Shown one piece after another: positions 18,101 to 26,838 of a stretch of 57,949 nucleotides of DNA. The stretch spans positions 1 through 57,949 of the forward strand of contig VAZG01000194.1 in NCBI GenBank assembly GCA_005885285.1. The letters run 5' to 3'. A model generated the notes under the pieces. The model was not told the origin of the DNA. It did not search any database and saw only the letters and a list, made by a program, of their open reading frames with translations. A program made the position numbers and the translations under genes. The stretch is from Alphaproteobacteria bacterium (GTDB lineage Bacteria; Pseudomonadota; Alphaproteobacteria; Rhizobiales; Xanthobacteraceae). How positions within the stretch are numbered: position 1 is the first letter of the stretch; every line of letters begins with the position of its first letter.

Positions 18101-19177
18101 ATGTGGCCGGATCGCCGAATTATCGAGCTCTTCAAGACCGAATTTCCGATCGTGCTCGCACCGATGGCGGGCGTGATGGACGCCGAACTCGTGATCGCGG
18201 CAGCGCAGGGCGGCGCACTGGGATCGCTGCCTTGCGCGATGCTGTCGGCCGAGAAGGCGCGCGAGCAGGTCAACATCATCCGCCAACGCGCATCGGCTCC
18301 GGTCAACATGAACTTCTTCTGCCACAAGGCTGAAGATGCCGACCCCAAGCGCGAAGCAGGCTGGCGGCAACGGTTGGCACCCTATTACAGGGAACTCGGG
18401 CTCGACCCGGCGGCGCCAGTCAACGCCGCCAATCGCGCGCCGTTCGATGCCGCATTTTGTGAGGTCGTCGAAGAGCTGAAGCCCGAGATCGTCAGCTTCC
18501 ATTTCGGCTTGCCGGACCAGGCGTTGCTCAAGCGCGTCAAGGCGGCCGGCTGCATCGTGATGTCGTCGGCAACCATCGTGAAGGAAGCGATCTGGCTCGA
18601 GGAGAACGGCGCCGACGTCATCATCGCGCAAGGCGCGGAAGCCGGCGGCCATCGCGGCATGTTCCTGACCGACAATATTGCCGAGCAGCCCGGCACGTTC
18701 GCGCTGGTGCCGCAGGTGGTCGATGCCGTGAAGGTGCCGGTGATTGCCTGCGGAGGGATCGCCGATGGCCGCGGGATCGCGGCAGCATTCGCGCTGGGTG
18801 CGGCCGGCGTCCAGATCGGCAGCGCCTATCTGCGCTGCCCTGAATCCACGGTGAGTGCGCCGGCGCGGATCGCACTCGCCCAAGCGCGGGACGATTCCAC
18901 TGTCATCACCAACGTCATGACCGGGCGCCCGGCGCGCGGGCTCGCCAACCGCGTGATGCGCGAGGTCGGTCCGATTTCAAAGGATGCCCCGGCCTTTCCC
19001 CATGCGGCCACTTCGCTTGCGCCGCTAAAAGCGGCTGCGGAAAAGCATGGCAAAGTCGATTTCACCAACCTTTGGGCGGGGCAGGCCGTGCGGATGGGGC
19101 GCGAAATGCCGGCCGCCGAGCTGACCCGGGCCTTGGCCGGCGCCGCACTGGCCCGGCTGAGCCAGATGGCCGGCTGA
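18101..19177 (+). CDS. Nitronate monooxygenase-like flavin oxidoreductase (second of pair)
   Basis: A 358-residue FMN barrel enzyme of the same superfamily as its upstream neighbour but a distinct subfamily. Features are FKTEFPIVLAPMAGVMDAEL, VNMNFFCHKAEDADPKREAG, the histidine motif AQGAEAGGHRGMFL and VPVIACGGIADGRGIAAA. Start MWPDRRIIELF at ATG 18101 fits the family; a GTG at 18074 overlapping the previous stop could also initiate and would suggest translational coupling. The two genes plausibly act on related substrates. Confidence 0.9.
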   Translation: MWPDRRIIELFKTEFPIVLAPMAGVMDAELVIAAAQGGALGSLPCAMLSAEKAREQVNIIRQRASAPVNMNFFCHKAEDADPKREAGWRQRLAPYYRELGLDPAAPVNAANRAPFDAAFCEVVEELKPEIVSFHFGLPDQALLKRVKAAGCIVMSSATIVKEAIWLEENGADVIIAQGAEAGGHRGMFLTDNIAEQPGTFALVPQVVDAVKVPVIACGGIADGRGIAAAFALGAAGVQIGSAYLRCPESTVSAPARIALAQARDDSTVITNVMTGRPARGLANRVMREVGPISKDAPAFPHAATSLAPLKAAAEKHGKVDFTNLWAGQAVRMGREMPAAELTRALAGAALARLSQMAG

Positions 19178-19264
19178 GCCAGGTCCGGGCGGTTGCGGCG
19201 CAAAAGCGGCGTCTGCTATACGGCAGGCTGATTTTTTCGGCCCAAGGCCCTATATAAGGTCACA

Positions 19265-19552
19265 ATGTCCGTTGACGCCGCCACCGTCCGCCGTATCGCC
19301 CATCTTGCGCGCATAGCGGTCGCTGATGCCGAAGTTTCGCACTTGCAAAGCGAGCTGAACGCGATGCTGGCGTTTGTCGAGCAGTTGTCGGAGGTCAACG
19401 TCGAGGGGGTTGAGCCGATGACGTCGGTCATGCCGATGGAGATGAAAAAGCGCGCCGACGTGGTCAATGACGGCGAGATCGCCGACGATATCGTCAAGAA
19501 CGCGCCTGCCACCGACAACCATTTCTTTCTGGTGCCGAAGGTCGTCGAATAG
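19265..19552 (+). CDS. gatC: Asp-tRNA(Asn)/Glu-tRNA(Gln) amidotransferase subunit C
   Basis: A 95-residue GatC, the small belt subunit that holds GatA and GatB together in the transamidating complex. It starts [19 protein letters not shown] and has the expected central helix [20 protein letters not shown] and the tail [13 protein letters not shown]. It heads gatC-orf-gatA-orf-gatB, with a palindromic repeat immediately after its stop codon. Confidence 0.97.
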   Translation: MSVDAATVRRIAHLARIAVADAEVSHLQSELNAMLAFVEQLSEVNVEGVEPMTSVMPMEMKKRADVVNDGEIADDIVKNAPATDNHFFLVPKVVE

Positions 19553-19555
19553 CAT

Positions 19556-19645
19556 AGCGTTTTCGAGCGAAGTGGGTACCGGTTCGCATCGCAATCAAGT
19601 TTACGCAGATTGCGTGGACTTATCTGCGATAGAAAACGCGTCAAA
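19556..19645. repeat. Intergenic hairpin repeat (AGCGTTTTCGAGCG type)
   Basis: Bounded by GCGTTTTC (19557-19564) and the inverse GAAAACGCG (19632-19640), with GAAGTGGGTACCGGTTCGC inside; it matches a hairpin repeat familiar from Bradyrhizobium intergenic regions. A partial copy, AGCGTTTTCGAGCG read on the minus strand, lies in the pyrC-plsY gap near 8895-8908. Confidence 0.65.
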
Positions 19646-19671
19646 CAAAAGAGCCTCTGCGAGAAAGTCCG

Positions 19672-19884
19672 ATGTGTCTGCTCTGCGACGATGAAAAGGC
19701 CTACCAGGCCTATATGAACTATCTCGACGCGGCGGAGCGGCAGGGCAAGGCCGCCGATCCCAACACGATCCTGGGTGCCGTGCTCGATCAGCTCGAGGCC
19801 GCCGACAAGGCGCGTGCCCGGCAAGATGACCCGGCCAACGACAAGACATTGTCTCCGTTCTTCTGTAGCCCGATCAATAAATGA
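19672..19884 (+). CDS. Small CxxC protein between gatC and gatA
   Basis: A 70-residue soluble protein beginning [20 protein letters not shown], with a CxxC pair at residues 2 and 5, a helical and acidic middle, and a third cysteine near the C-terminus (FFCSPINK). I do not recognise a family. Its stop overlaps the gatA start as ATGA, showing translational coupling inside the amidotransferase operon, and supporting it as a real gene. A role in GatCAB assembly or metal/redox sensing is only speculation. Confidence 0.75.
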   Translation: MCLLCDDEKAYQAYMNYLDAAERQGKAADPNTILGAVLDQLEAADKARARQDDPANDKTLSPFFCSPINK

Positions 19885-21353
19885 CCGATTTGACATCGCT
19901 GACGCTCGCCGAGGCTCGCACCGGCCTCGCGAACAAGACGTTCACGTCGCTCGAACTGACCGACGCCCACCTCAAGGCGATCGCGGCTGCGCGCGCGCTC
20001 AATGCGTTTGTGCTGGAAACGCCCGACCAAGCCCGCACCATGGCGCGCGATGCCGATGCGAAAATCGTGAAGGGGCAGGGCGGGCCGCTCGCCGGCATTC
20101 CGCTGGGGATCAAGGATCTGTTCGCCACCAAAGGTGTGCGTACCACCGCGTGCTCAAAGATCCTGGATAATTTTGTACCGACCTACGAATCCACCGTCAC
20201 CTCGCAGATCTGGCGCGACGGCGCGGTCATGCTCGGCAAGCTCAACAATGACGAGTTTGCCATGGGCTCGTCGAACGAGACCTCCTGCTTCGGCCCCGTC
20301 GCCAATCCGTGGCGGCGCGAGGGCTCCAATACCACGCTAGTGCCGGGCGGCTCCTCCGGCGGCTCGGCGTCCGCCGTGGCGGCGTTGCTGTGCATGGGCG
20401 CGACCGCGACCGATACCGGCGGTTCGATCCGCCAGCCCGCGGCGTTCACCGCGACCGTCGGCATGAAGCCGACGTATGGCCGCTGCTCGCGCTGGGGCAT
20501 CGTGGCGTTCGCGTCTTCGCTCGATCAGGCCGGACCGATCGGGCGCACAGTGCGCGACGCCTCGATCCTGATGCGTTCGATGGCGGGTCACGACCCCAAG
20601 GACACCACCTCGGTCGATCGGGAAGTGCCGGACTTTGAGGCCGCGATCGGAAAATCCGTCAAGGGCATGAAGATCGGTCTTCCCAAGGAGTATCGTCTCG
20701 ACGGCATGCCCGCGGAAATCGAAAAGCTCTGGTCTGAAGGTGCCGCCTGGCTCAAGGCCGCCGGCGCCGAACTCGTCGAAATCTCATTGCCGCACACCAA
20801 ATACGCGCTGCCGGCCTACTATATCGTAGCACCCGCGGAAGCCTCTTCGAATTTGGCGCGCTACGACGGCGTGCGTTACGGTTTGCGCGTGCCGGGCCGC
20901 TCGATTGGCGAATTGTACGAGCACACCCGCGGGCAAGGCTTTGGCGCGGAGGTGCGCCGCCGCGTCATGATCGGTACCTATGTGCTGTCTGCCGGATACT
21001 ACGACGCCTATTACCTGCGGGCGCAAAAGGTCCGCACGCTGATCAAGAAGGATTTTGAGGACTGCTTTGCCAAGGGAGTCACCGCGATCCTGACGCCGGC
21101 GACGCCTTCGGCGGCATTCGGCATCGGCGAGAAGGGCGCCGATCCCGTGGAGATGTATCTCAACGACATCTTCACGGTAACTGTGAACATGGCGGGGCTG
21201 CCCGGGATCGCCGTTCCCGCCGGCAAGGACGCGCAGGGCCTGCCGCTCGGGCTGCAGCTGATCGGCCGCCCATTTGACGAAGAAACGCTGTTCTCGCTCG
21301 GTGAAGTGATCGAGCAGGCGGCGGGGCGGTTCACGCCGCCAAAATGGTGGTGA
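19881..21353 (+). CDS. gatA: Asp/Glu-tRNA amidotransferase subunit A
   Basis: Glutaminase subunit that releases ammonia for converting Glu-tRNA(Gln) or Asp-tRNA(Asn). The 490-residue amidase-signature protein has Lys78 in [10 protein letters not shown], cis-Ser158 in [14 protein letters not shown] and the nucleophile Ser182 in [13 protein letters not shown], with the expected 24-residue spacing. The ATG overlaps the preceding small ORF by four bases, and its 3' end overlaps or abuts the next small ORF, so the whole operon is translationally coupled. Confidence 0.98.
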   Translation: MTDLTSLTLAEARTGLANKTFTSLELTDAHLKAIAAARALNAFVLETPDQARTMARDADAKIVKGQGGPLAGIPLGIKDLFATKGVRTTACSKILDNFVPTYESTVTSQIWRDGAVMLGKLNNDEFAMGSSNETSCFGPVANPWRREGSNTTLVPGGSSGGSASAVAALLCMGATATDTGGSIRQPAAFTATVGMKPTYGRCSRWGIVAFASSLDQAGPIGRTVRDASILMRSMAGHDPKDTTSVDREVPDFEAAIGKSVKGMKIGLPKEYRLDGMPAEIEKLWSEGAAWLKAAGAELVEISLPHTKYALPAYYIVAPAEASSNLARYDGVRYGLRVPGRSIGELYEHTRGQGFGAEVRRRVMIGTYVLSAGYYDAYYLRAQKVRTLIKKDFEDCFAKGVTAILTPATPSAAFGIGEKGADPVEMYLNDIFTVTVNMAGLPGIAVPAGKDAQGLPLGLQLIGRPFDEETLFSLGEVIEQAAGRFTPPKWW

Positions 21354-21649
21354 ACATGGCCGACTTCAAAGCCAGTTTGTCTGATGCAGCACCCGCGCCC
21401 AATCTCGAGCCGCCGCTGGCCGCTTTGTGGTGGGCGGCGAAGGGCAACTGGGACCAGGCGCACAAGATCGTCCAGGACGAGGATGACGCGAACTCTGCTT
21501 GGGTCCATGCGTACCTGCACCGCGTCGAAGGCGACCTCGGCAATGCCGGCTACTGGTATCGGCGAGCCGGAAAGCCGGTCGCGAAAGATCCGCTGCAAGA
21601 CGAATGGGAGCGGATCGTGTCAGCGCTGATCGAAGGTGGAAAGGCATGA
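21344..21649 (+). CDS. Conserved small protein between gatA and gatB
   Basis: A 101-residue protein (97 if ATG 21356 is used) with tryptophan-rich helical repeats: [40 protein letters not shown] and WYRRAGKPV. This TPR/Sel1-like helical-pair pattern is known in alphaproteobacterial hypothetical proteins next to gat genes. Its start overlaps the gatA 3' end by 10 bases and its stop overlaps the gatB ATG (ATGA), so it is co-translated with both. No catalytic residues stand out; function is unknown. Confidence 0.85.
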   Translation: MVVNMADFKASLSDAAPAPNLEPPLAALWWAAKGNWDQAHKIVQDEDDANSAWVHAYLHRVEGDLGNAGYWYRRAGKPVAKDPLQDEWERIVSALIEGGKA

Positions 21650-23124
21650 CCGCCGCCAAGGGCAAACTGATCAGGGGTTCGACAGGCGACTGGGAAGTCG
21701 TGATCGGCCTGGAGGTCCATGCCCAGGTCACCTCGAACTCAAAATTGTTTTCGGGCGCCTCGACCGCATTCGGAGGCGAGCCGAACAGTCATGTTTCGCT
21801 GGTCGACGCCGCGATGCCGGGCATGCTGCCCGTCATCAACGAGGAATGCGTCCGCCAGGCGGTGCGCACCGGATTGGGCCTGAATGCCCAGATCAACCGG
21901 CGCTCGGTGTTCGATCGCAAGAACTATTTCTATCCGGATTTGCCGCAGGGCTATCAGATCAGCCAATATAAATCGCCGATCGTGGGCGAGGGCGAGATCG
22001 TCGTGGAGCTTGAGGGCGGCAAAACCGCCACCGTCGGCATCGAGCGGCTGCATCTGGAACAGGACGCCGGCAAGTCGCTGCACGACCAGCGGCCAGAGGT
22101 GTCGTTCGTCGACCTCAACCGCTCGGGCGTCGCCTTGATGGAGATCGTCTCCAAGCCCGACCTCCGCGACGCCGAACAGGCCAAGGCGTACGTGACGAAG
22201 CTGCGCTCGATCTTGCGCTATCTCGGCACCTGCGACGGCGACATGGAGAAGGGGAACTTGCGCGCCGACGTCAATGTCTCCGTGCGCAGGCCGGGCGGCC
22301 CGCTCGGCACCCGCTGCGAGATCAAGAACATGAACTCGATCAATTTCATCGGCCAGGCGATCGAATATGAGGCGCGGCGCCAGGTCGAAATCATCGAGGA
22401 CGGCGGCACGATCGAACAGGAGACCCGCCTGTTCGATCCGAACAAGGGCGAGACCCGCTCGATGCGCACCAAGGAGGAGGCGCACGACTACCGCTATTTT
22501 CCGGATCCCGACTTGCTGCCGCTGGAATTCAGCGAAGCCTATGTCGAGAAATTGAAGGCCGAGCTGCCGGAACTGCCGGACCAGAAGAAGGCCCGTTTCA
22601 TGTCCGAGCTTGGGCTGTCGCCCTATGACGCCGGCGTGCTGGTGGCCGAACGCGAGAGCGCCGACTTCTATGAAACCGTGCTGGAGAACCTCGCCCACAA
22701 GGTTCGCGACGGCAAGCTCGCCGCCAACTGGGTGATCAATGAATTATTCGGGCGGCTCAACAAGGAAGGCCGGGACATATCGGCATCGCCGGTTTCCGCC
22801 CCGCAGCTTGCGGCGATCGTCGATTTGATCGGCGAGGGCACCATCTCCGGCAAAATCGCAAAGGACCTGTTCGAGATCGTCTGGACCGGGGGTGGCGACC
22901 CGCGCGCGCTGGTCGAGGCGCGCGGCATGAAACAGGTCACCGACTTGAGCGCCATCGAAAAAGCGGTCGATGACATCATATCGGCCAATCCGGACAAGGT
23001 CGCGCAAGTCAAAGCCAAGCCGGCGGCGATCCAATGGTTCGTCGGCCAGGTGATGAAGTCGTCCGGCGGCAAGGCCAATCCGCAAGCCGTCAACGATCTG
23101 CTCAAGTCGAAGCTCGGCATCTGA
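21646..23124 (+). CDS. gatB: Asp/Glu-tRNA amidotransferase subunit B
   Basis: tRNA-binding kinase subunit of GatCAB, 492 residues. It starts near [20 protein letters not shown], has the [16 protein letters not shown] block, [25 protein letters not shown] and KNMNSINF, and a C-terminal YqeY-like tail domain (about residues 350-492) ending [11 protein letters not shown]. The frame is open from 21499, but ATG 21646 matches the family start and overlaps the upstream stop. It is the last gene of the operon. Confidence 0.98.
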   Translation: MTAAKGKLIRGSTGDWEVVIGLEVHAQVTSNSKLFSGASTAFGGEPNSHVSLVDAAMPGMLPVINEECVRQAVRTGLGLNAQINRRSVFDRKNYFYPDLPQGYQISQYKSPIVGEGEIVVELEGGKTATVGIERLHLEQDAGKSLHDQRPEVSFVDLNRSGVALMEIVSKPDLRDAEQAKAYVTKLRSILRYLGTCDGDMEKGNLRADVNVSVRRPGGPLGTRCEIKNMNSINFIGQAIEYEARRQVEIIEDGGTIEQETRLFDPNKGETRSMRTKEEAHDYRYFPDPDLLPLEFSEAYVEKLKAELPELPDQKKARFMSELGLSPYDAGVLVAERESADFYETVLENLAHKVRDGKLAANWVINELFGRLNKEGRDISASPVSAPQLAAIVDLIGEGTISGKIAKDLFEIVWTGGGDPRALVEARGMKQVTDLSAIEKAVDDIISANPDKVAQVKAKPAAIQWFVGQVMKSSGGKANPQAVNDLLKSKLGI

Positions 23125-23675
23125 TCGTGTCAACATGGTGGCAGCGTCATCGGCGCTCGCCCGCGGGATCGCGCGCCGACCGTCCATCGCGCGCCAAAAC
23201 TCGTCGCCGGCGATGAGACCGCGCTTCCGAATCGGTTCCGGCGATTCGTCCGAAAATTCGGTTTTGGCGAGGGAAGATGAGGCGCCAAGCCGTTAAGCAT
23301 GAAAATTTTTTGATTGCCAAAATTTGCGACTCAGAGTCCGCGCAACACCTTTCCTGGCGGCATCGGCGAGCAGCGGTCACATCATGCGTGTCTCAAGCGA
23401 TCGGAGCGTGAGCGAAGGAAATGCCTGCGGTGCAATCGCTTCCTGCAATGTTGACTTTCGCCGACGTCCATCATGCGCGCGTTTTTCGTTTCGTTTGCCG
23501 CGCGCGTCATCGCGTTGTCGGTCATCACACCGCGCGCGCTCTCACGCCGGTGCGTCAATACTTCCTTAAGCTGGAAGCTGTTTTTTTCGGCGTGTTGGTG
23601 TATTCGGGATGTAGTGCATCTCGATTCCCGAGTGCACGCAGCGATTAAGCCATCTCACTACATCAGGAGGGCACT
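23125..23675. other. Intergenic region upstream of lysine-rich mini-protein
   Basis: No convincing gene in either direction; open frames here are short and lack ribosome sites. An imperfect inverted repeat at 23614-23637 (GTGCATCTCG facing CGAGTGCAC) lies about 40 bases before the ATG at 23676 and may be a regulatory hairpin or operator. The strong AGGAGG at 23665-23670 belongs to that gene. Confidence 0.5.
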
Positions 23676-23768
23676 ATGGCTAAGAAAGCCAAGAAGGCAA
23701 AGAAGGCGAAGAGCGCAGTGAAGAAGACTGCGAAGAAGACCCGCAAGGTCGCCAAGAAGAAGAAGTAA
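23676..23768 (+). CDS. Lysine-rich 30-residue histone-tail-like protein
   Basis: A 30-residue protein with 16 lysines, one arginine and seven alanines, built from repeats of KKAK and AKK (MAKKAKKAKKAK..., ending VAKKKK) and no acidic residue. A perfect AGGAGG sits five bases before the ATG, and a GC-rich hairpin follows the stop. Composition matches bacterial histone H1-like C-terminal tails that bind DNA or RNA electrostatically, but no globular domain is present. It is too short for standard gene calling, so it may be unannotated. Binding nucleic acid is inferred from composition alone. Confidence 0.72.
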   Translation: MAKKAKKAKKAKSAVKKTAKKTRKVAKKKK

Positions 23769-23786
23769 GTCTCGCTTGACGCAACA

Positions 23787-23806
23787 GCCGGCGGCTTGAC
23801 GCCGGC
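23787..23806 (+). terminator. Hairpin after lysine-rich mini-gene
   Basis: GCCGGCG, a six-base loop, then CGCCGGC: a perfect 7-bp stem 18 bases past the stop codon. No T-tract follows, so this may be a weak terminator or a 3'-stabilising hairpin. Confidence 0.45.
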
Positions 23807-24423
23807 ACGTCATTAGAGCGCGCAACGACAGTTTGCTCCCGCAGATTTCGATGTGACGGCTCTGATCGACGAAAGAGGGTGTCGGCGAGACATCAGGTCA
23901 ACGGCGGGACCGTATTTCGATGAGAAAGCGGTCCGGCAGAAGAAACAAGTTTCTTCGTTCGGTGCGGATCCCTTGCGTCCGCAATTTCACCTTAGGCCTT
24001 TGGCCTCTCGTGAAATCTGGTCCTGACGTGTTCGCCGACGCCCTCGCTCCATCGCCGAGGCCGCATCCGGCGTTTTGAGTTTCCGACATCCAGCAACCCA
24101 TCACCGGCATCGTGATTTCATGCGCGCAGCGCCGTCGCGGCGTTTCTCCGCAATGGTTATCGTTCTGCGAAATCGGAAGGTAAACCGTCTTTCACGATTG
24201 CGCGGCGAGCCCAGCAAAATAAGGGATTGCGGAATTTGCCGCCGCTTGCGCCGCTCTCGCGTTTACATCCCGTTCATTGCGAACCTTAAACTGCCCTTCA
24301 AATTTGATCGGTCATGATCGCCCCAACAAGCCGGCAAACGGCGTGGGGTCATAAGGGCGTAACAAGTGGACAGGGGCCGCATTCGCAAGAAGCAGGGCGG
24401 CGAACAACAAAAAGGAGACGGGG
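23807..24423. other. Intergenic region without a recognisable gene
   Basis: Only short open frames lacking ribosome sites. The 20-mer at 24261-24280 (GTTTACATCCCGTTCATTGC) recurs with two changes at 40818-40837, in both cases upstream of a small gene. AAGGAGACGGGG just before 24424 is the ribosome site of the next gene. Confidence 0.5.
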
Positions 24424-24687
24424 ATGTTTCAGGGGTATATCGATCTGGATAGCGCAATGCCGGTGGCGACCGCTATCCCGGACGTGCTGTTCGAGCGCGG
24501 TTTGTATTGGGCGAGCGGGCGCTCCGGCGTCGTCAATCTCGTCGCCGCGCATAAATGGTTCAACCTGGCGGCGTTGAAGGGCCGCACGGACGCGATCGCG
24601 ATGCGACGCGAGGTTGCCGAAATGATGTCGGACGCCGAGATCGCCGCGGCCCAGCGCGAGGCCCGCACCTGGATGACGGCGCACTGA
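24424..24687 (+). CDS. Small Sel1-repeat-like protein
   Basis: An 87-residue protein with one Sel1/TPR-like helical pair: LFERGLYWASGR followed by VNLVAAHKWFNLAALKGRTD, then MSDAEIAAAQREARTWMTAH, the usual end of short Sel1 proteins. AAGGAGACGGGG gives a strong ribosome site. It has no signal peptide and is probably cytoplasmic, where Sel1 units mediate protein contacts. It stands alone, with more than 400 bases of apparently empty DNA on each side. Confidence 0.85.
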   Translation: MFQGYIDLDSAMPVATAIPDVLFERGLYWASGRSGVVNLVAAHKWFNLAALKGRTDAIAMRREVAEMMSDAEIAAAQREARTWMTAH

Positions 24688-25145
24688 ACTCGGCGAGTCG
24701 TTGCGAGGGGCGGGCAGGTGGCCTGCCACCCATAGCCTAGCGGGCGAAGGATAGCGGAGTTGGACTAGGCCCCACTATCCCTTGGCAAAGTGGGTCGTTG
24801 TTCAGGATTACCCTTTATCCCTGCGCTAACGACAGAGGGGTCCCGCCCGTCGTATGGCGAGCATATCCAGATGATCTCCAGATCAGCCCGTACTGGCCAC
24901 CACTCATCGCTATTGCTTGCGCGCCTTGATTTCTCGCCTAACGGGCTGGGGAGCTTGCTGATCGCGCGGTCTTGGCGATGTCAGGATCCGAGAAGATGCC
25001 CGGTGATGGCACCGGATCGCGTGGCCACCGTAGGATGCTTTGGGAGATGGGTGCGATCGCTCGCTTGATGACTTGCTGCACTGCAATGCCCGCTGCCAGC
25101 AGCGGACCAATAGTAAACTGTGAGGCTCCTCGGTATACGTTCTCA
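24688..25145. other. Intergenic region without a recognisable gene
   Basis: Short overlapping frames on both strands with no ribosome sites, signal sequences or family resemblance. Nothing else was recognised. Confidence 0.5.
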
Positions 25146-25172
25146 ACAAAAAGCCCCGGACAGTGCCGGGGC
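25146..25172 (-). terminator. Rho-independent terminator of outer-membrane protein gene
   Basis: Read on the minus strand: GCCCCGGCACTGTCCGGGGC followed by TTTTTG. The stem is 7-8 bp of GC pairs and the T-run is directly adjacent. It lies about 26 bases past the stop of the gene ending at 25198. Confidence 0.88.
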
Positions 25173-25197
25173 CTGAGTTGGCTAGAGAGCGGGGAGA

Positions 25198-25974
25198 TCA
25201 GTATCTCGCCACAACCGGGCTACCCCAGTTGAAGTGGTAGTTAATACGCCCAGTGATCATGTTCACGTCGGACCTGGTATTGGCTGTGATGGAGGCGATA
25301 CCGAGGGGCGCTACCAGCCCCGGCGTCAAGAACGTGTTGCTGTCGCTAACTCTCCAAAGATAGTCGTATTCGATGCCGGCGCTCCAATTCGGCGCGAAGC
25401 CATACTCAAAGCCAACACCGACCGTGCCACCCCAGCGTGTCCGCTCTGCCTGCGCCAAACCAATGCCAGTAGCAGTATCGAATAAAGTCCAGCGCTGGTT
25501 GGCGACCGCCGCGCCGCCCTTCACATAAAACAGGGCAGCATCCCACGCGTAGCCAACCTGACCTGTGAAGAGACCCAATCCATTGATCTGGGACCTCCAG
25601 GTATCCGCCGGAACGAATAGGCTGGTGCGCGAAGTACGAATATTGGCCCAGTCCCCCTGAGCCTCAAGTCCGAATACCCAATTTGCCGCCTGCCAACGAT
25701 AACCCAGCTGGCCACCGGCGACTCCACCCCCGGCATTCCTGCAACCTTCAGCGAAGACGCCGGGGAACCCATTAACCGCAGTGATATCGATGCACTGATG
25801 GCTCCAGCCGTATCCGCCGTTTGCGCCTATATAGAAACCGCCCCAGTTGTAGATCGGAGCTACCACCGGCGGGGGCGCCTTGGTGTACGGACGTGCGGCC
25901 AGATCAGCCGCCGATGCGGGGGCCGCCATCCCCAATGCAACTAGCCCAACCGCACCAAGCAAGAACTTCTTCAT
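25198..25974 (-). CDS. Outer-membrane beta-barrel protein, Omp25/31-like
   Basis: A 258-residue exported protein: signal peptide MKKFLLGAVGLVALGMAAPA cleaved near ASA-ADL, a proline-rich spacer (YTKAPPPVVAPIYNWGGFYI), then an eight-stranded OmpA/Omp25-type barrel with alternating aromatic strands (GGQLGYRWQAANWVFGLEAQ, GFEYGFAPNWSAGIEYDYLW) and the terminal strand ending HFNWGSPVVARY. Start ATG 25974 has AAAGG nearby; an extension to 26037 lacks a signal peptide. It has its own terminator and is monocistronic. Such proteins stabilise the rhizobial outer membrane. Confidence 0.93.
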   Translation of the reverse strand: MKKFLLGAVGLVALGMAAPASAADLAARPYTKAPPPVVAPIYNWGGFYIGANGGYGWSHQCIDITAVNGFPGVFAEGCRNAGGGVAGGQLGYRWQAANWVFGLEAQGDWANIRTSRTSLFVPADTWRSQINGLGLFTGQVGYAWDAALFYVKGGAAVANQRWTLFDTATGIGLAQAERTRWGGTVGVGFEYGFAPNWSAGIEYDYLWRVSDSNTFLTPGLVAPLGIASITANTRSDVNMITGRINYHFNWGSPVVARY

Positions 25975-26436
25975 CGCCTTTCCTCCAGCTCTGTCGCTTC
26001 TCGCTGATGCATAAGCGACCTTTAGTCCTGAAGGCATTGTACGCGCTTAGACCAGAGAACCCGTAACATAATGGCAACACTCGGTTTTTCAAACGTGGCG
26101 ACAAAACGGCAAGTTGAATCGTTTGTTGGTCGCATTCTTTGGTAGGTCAAGGCTATTGACCTTCACCATGCGCCCACCGCAGCAGATTGCTCGCGCGCGC
26201 TGGTGAATTGATTGATTGGAGATGCATCGTTTGGTGCGCGCGCATAGGTCCCGAAGCACTCAACTGACATCGAGCCAGCGCGCTGCCAATATGTCGCTGC
26301 GGGCGAAGCATCGCGCGGCTTAGTCCGCGCTGTTCTTTGACCCAAGCGCGAGCCGCAACGGCGACTCAATGTGACTTGCGCATGTCCTGATCGCGCCGCC
26401 GTCGCATGTACAAGCCATAAGGACGAGCCGGCCTAG
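25975..26436. other. Intergenic region without a recognisable gene
   Basis: Upstream region of the Omp25/31-like gene plus about 300 bases downstream of the small gene ending at 26437. One minus-strand frame (26163-26369) has no ribosome site or recognisable domain and was not accepted. Confidence 0.5.
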
Positions 26437-26622
26437 TCAATTCACCTTGCGCAATACCAAACGCTTCATTTGGGCGAGACTGCGATAGCCGTCTGCCAGC
26501 TTCGATGTCTCTTGCTTTTTTGGTCCGGGCGGGAGAGCGGCAGCAGCTTCGAGCAGGGCGTCGGCGAGTTCTTCACACTCGTCGGCCGTCATATTCCGCG
26601 ATGGCTCTTGCTCGATGCTCAT
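26437..26622 (-). CDS. Small conserved protein, paralogue of 48531-48704
   Basis: A 61-residue soluble helical protein: MTADECEELADALLEAAAAL, a PGPKKQE linker, then LADGYRSLAQMKRLVLRKVN. The gene at 48531-48704 encodes the same layout with an almost matching C-terminus (LAEGYRDL-KR-VLRKVN). Both copies neighbour an AraC-paralogue gene. ATG 26622 is chosen because it aligns with the paralogue; an upstream TTG at 26643 is possible. Function is unknown; the conserved basic end could bind nucleic acid or a partner. Confidence 0.75.
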   Translation of the reverse strand: MSIEQEPSRNMTADECEELADALLEAAAALPPGPKKQETSKLADGYRSLAQMKRLVLRKVN

Positions 26623-26743
26623 GAATTGTTCTCGGCGCGACAATTTGCCAAGCGCCTAGCATGGACCGTCGCATGCTTGTTGCATGCTCTGTACGCTTTC
26701 ACCTTTGCCCCGACAACGGCATGAGCCATATTTTGTCCGTTTC

Positions 26744-26759
26744 TGCCGACTTCGCATAG
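26744..26759 (+). promoter_or_regulatory. TGCCG-N5-GCATAG motif before AraC paralogue 1
   Basis: TGCCGACTTCGCATAG, exact match. Its last base is 80 nt from the GTG start of the AraC gene at 26839. Suggests autoregulation if the AraC protein binds it. Confidence 0.7.
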
Positions 26760-26838
26760 TCTTCCCATCCTCAACTGCAGGATGCTCCCGATCCTTGATG
26801 TTCAGTAGGCGTAGCAAAAGGAACCGTGGAGAACGACG

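Noticed and set aside
19311..19555. GCATAG occurrences in and after gatC
   Set aside because: No TGCCG half at the required spacing; chance hexamers.
26163..26369. 68-codon minus-strand frame in the gap upstream of the Omp25/31-like gene
   Set aside because: No ribosome site, no shared motif and no recognisable composition.
26744..26759. Interpretation of the shared motif as a sigma-54 or ECF sigma promoter
   Set aside because: Half-sites are only five bases apart, GG-N10-GC spacing is absent, and no second conserved block appears 16-19 bases upstream across copies.
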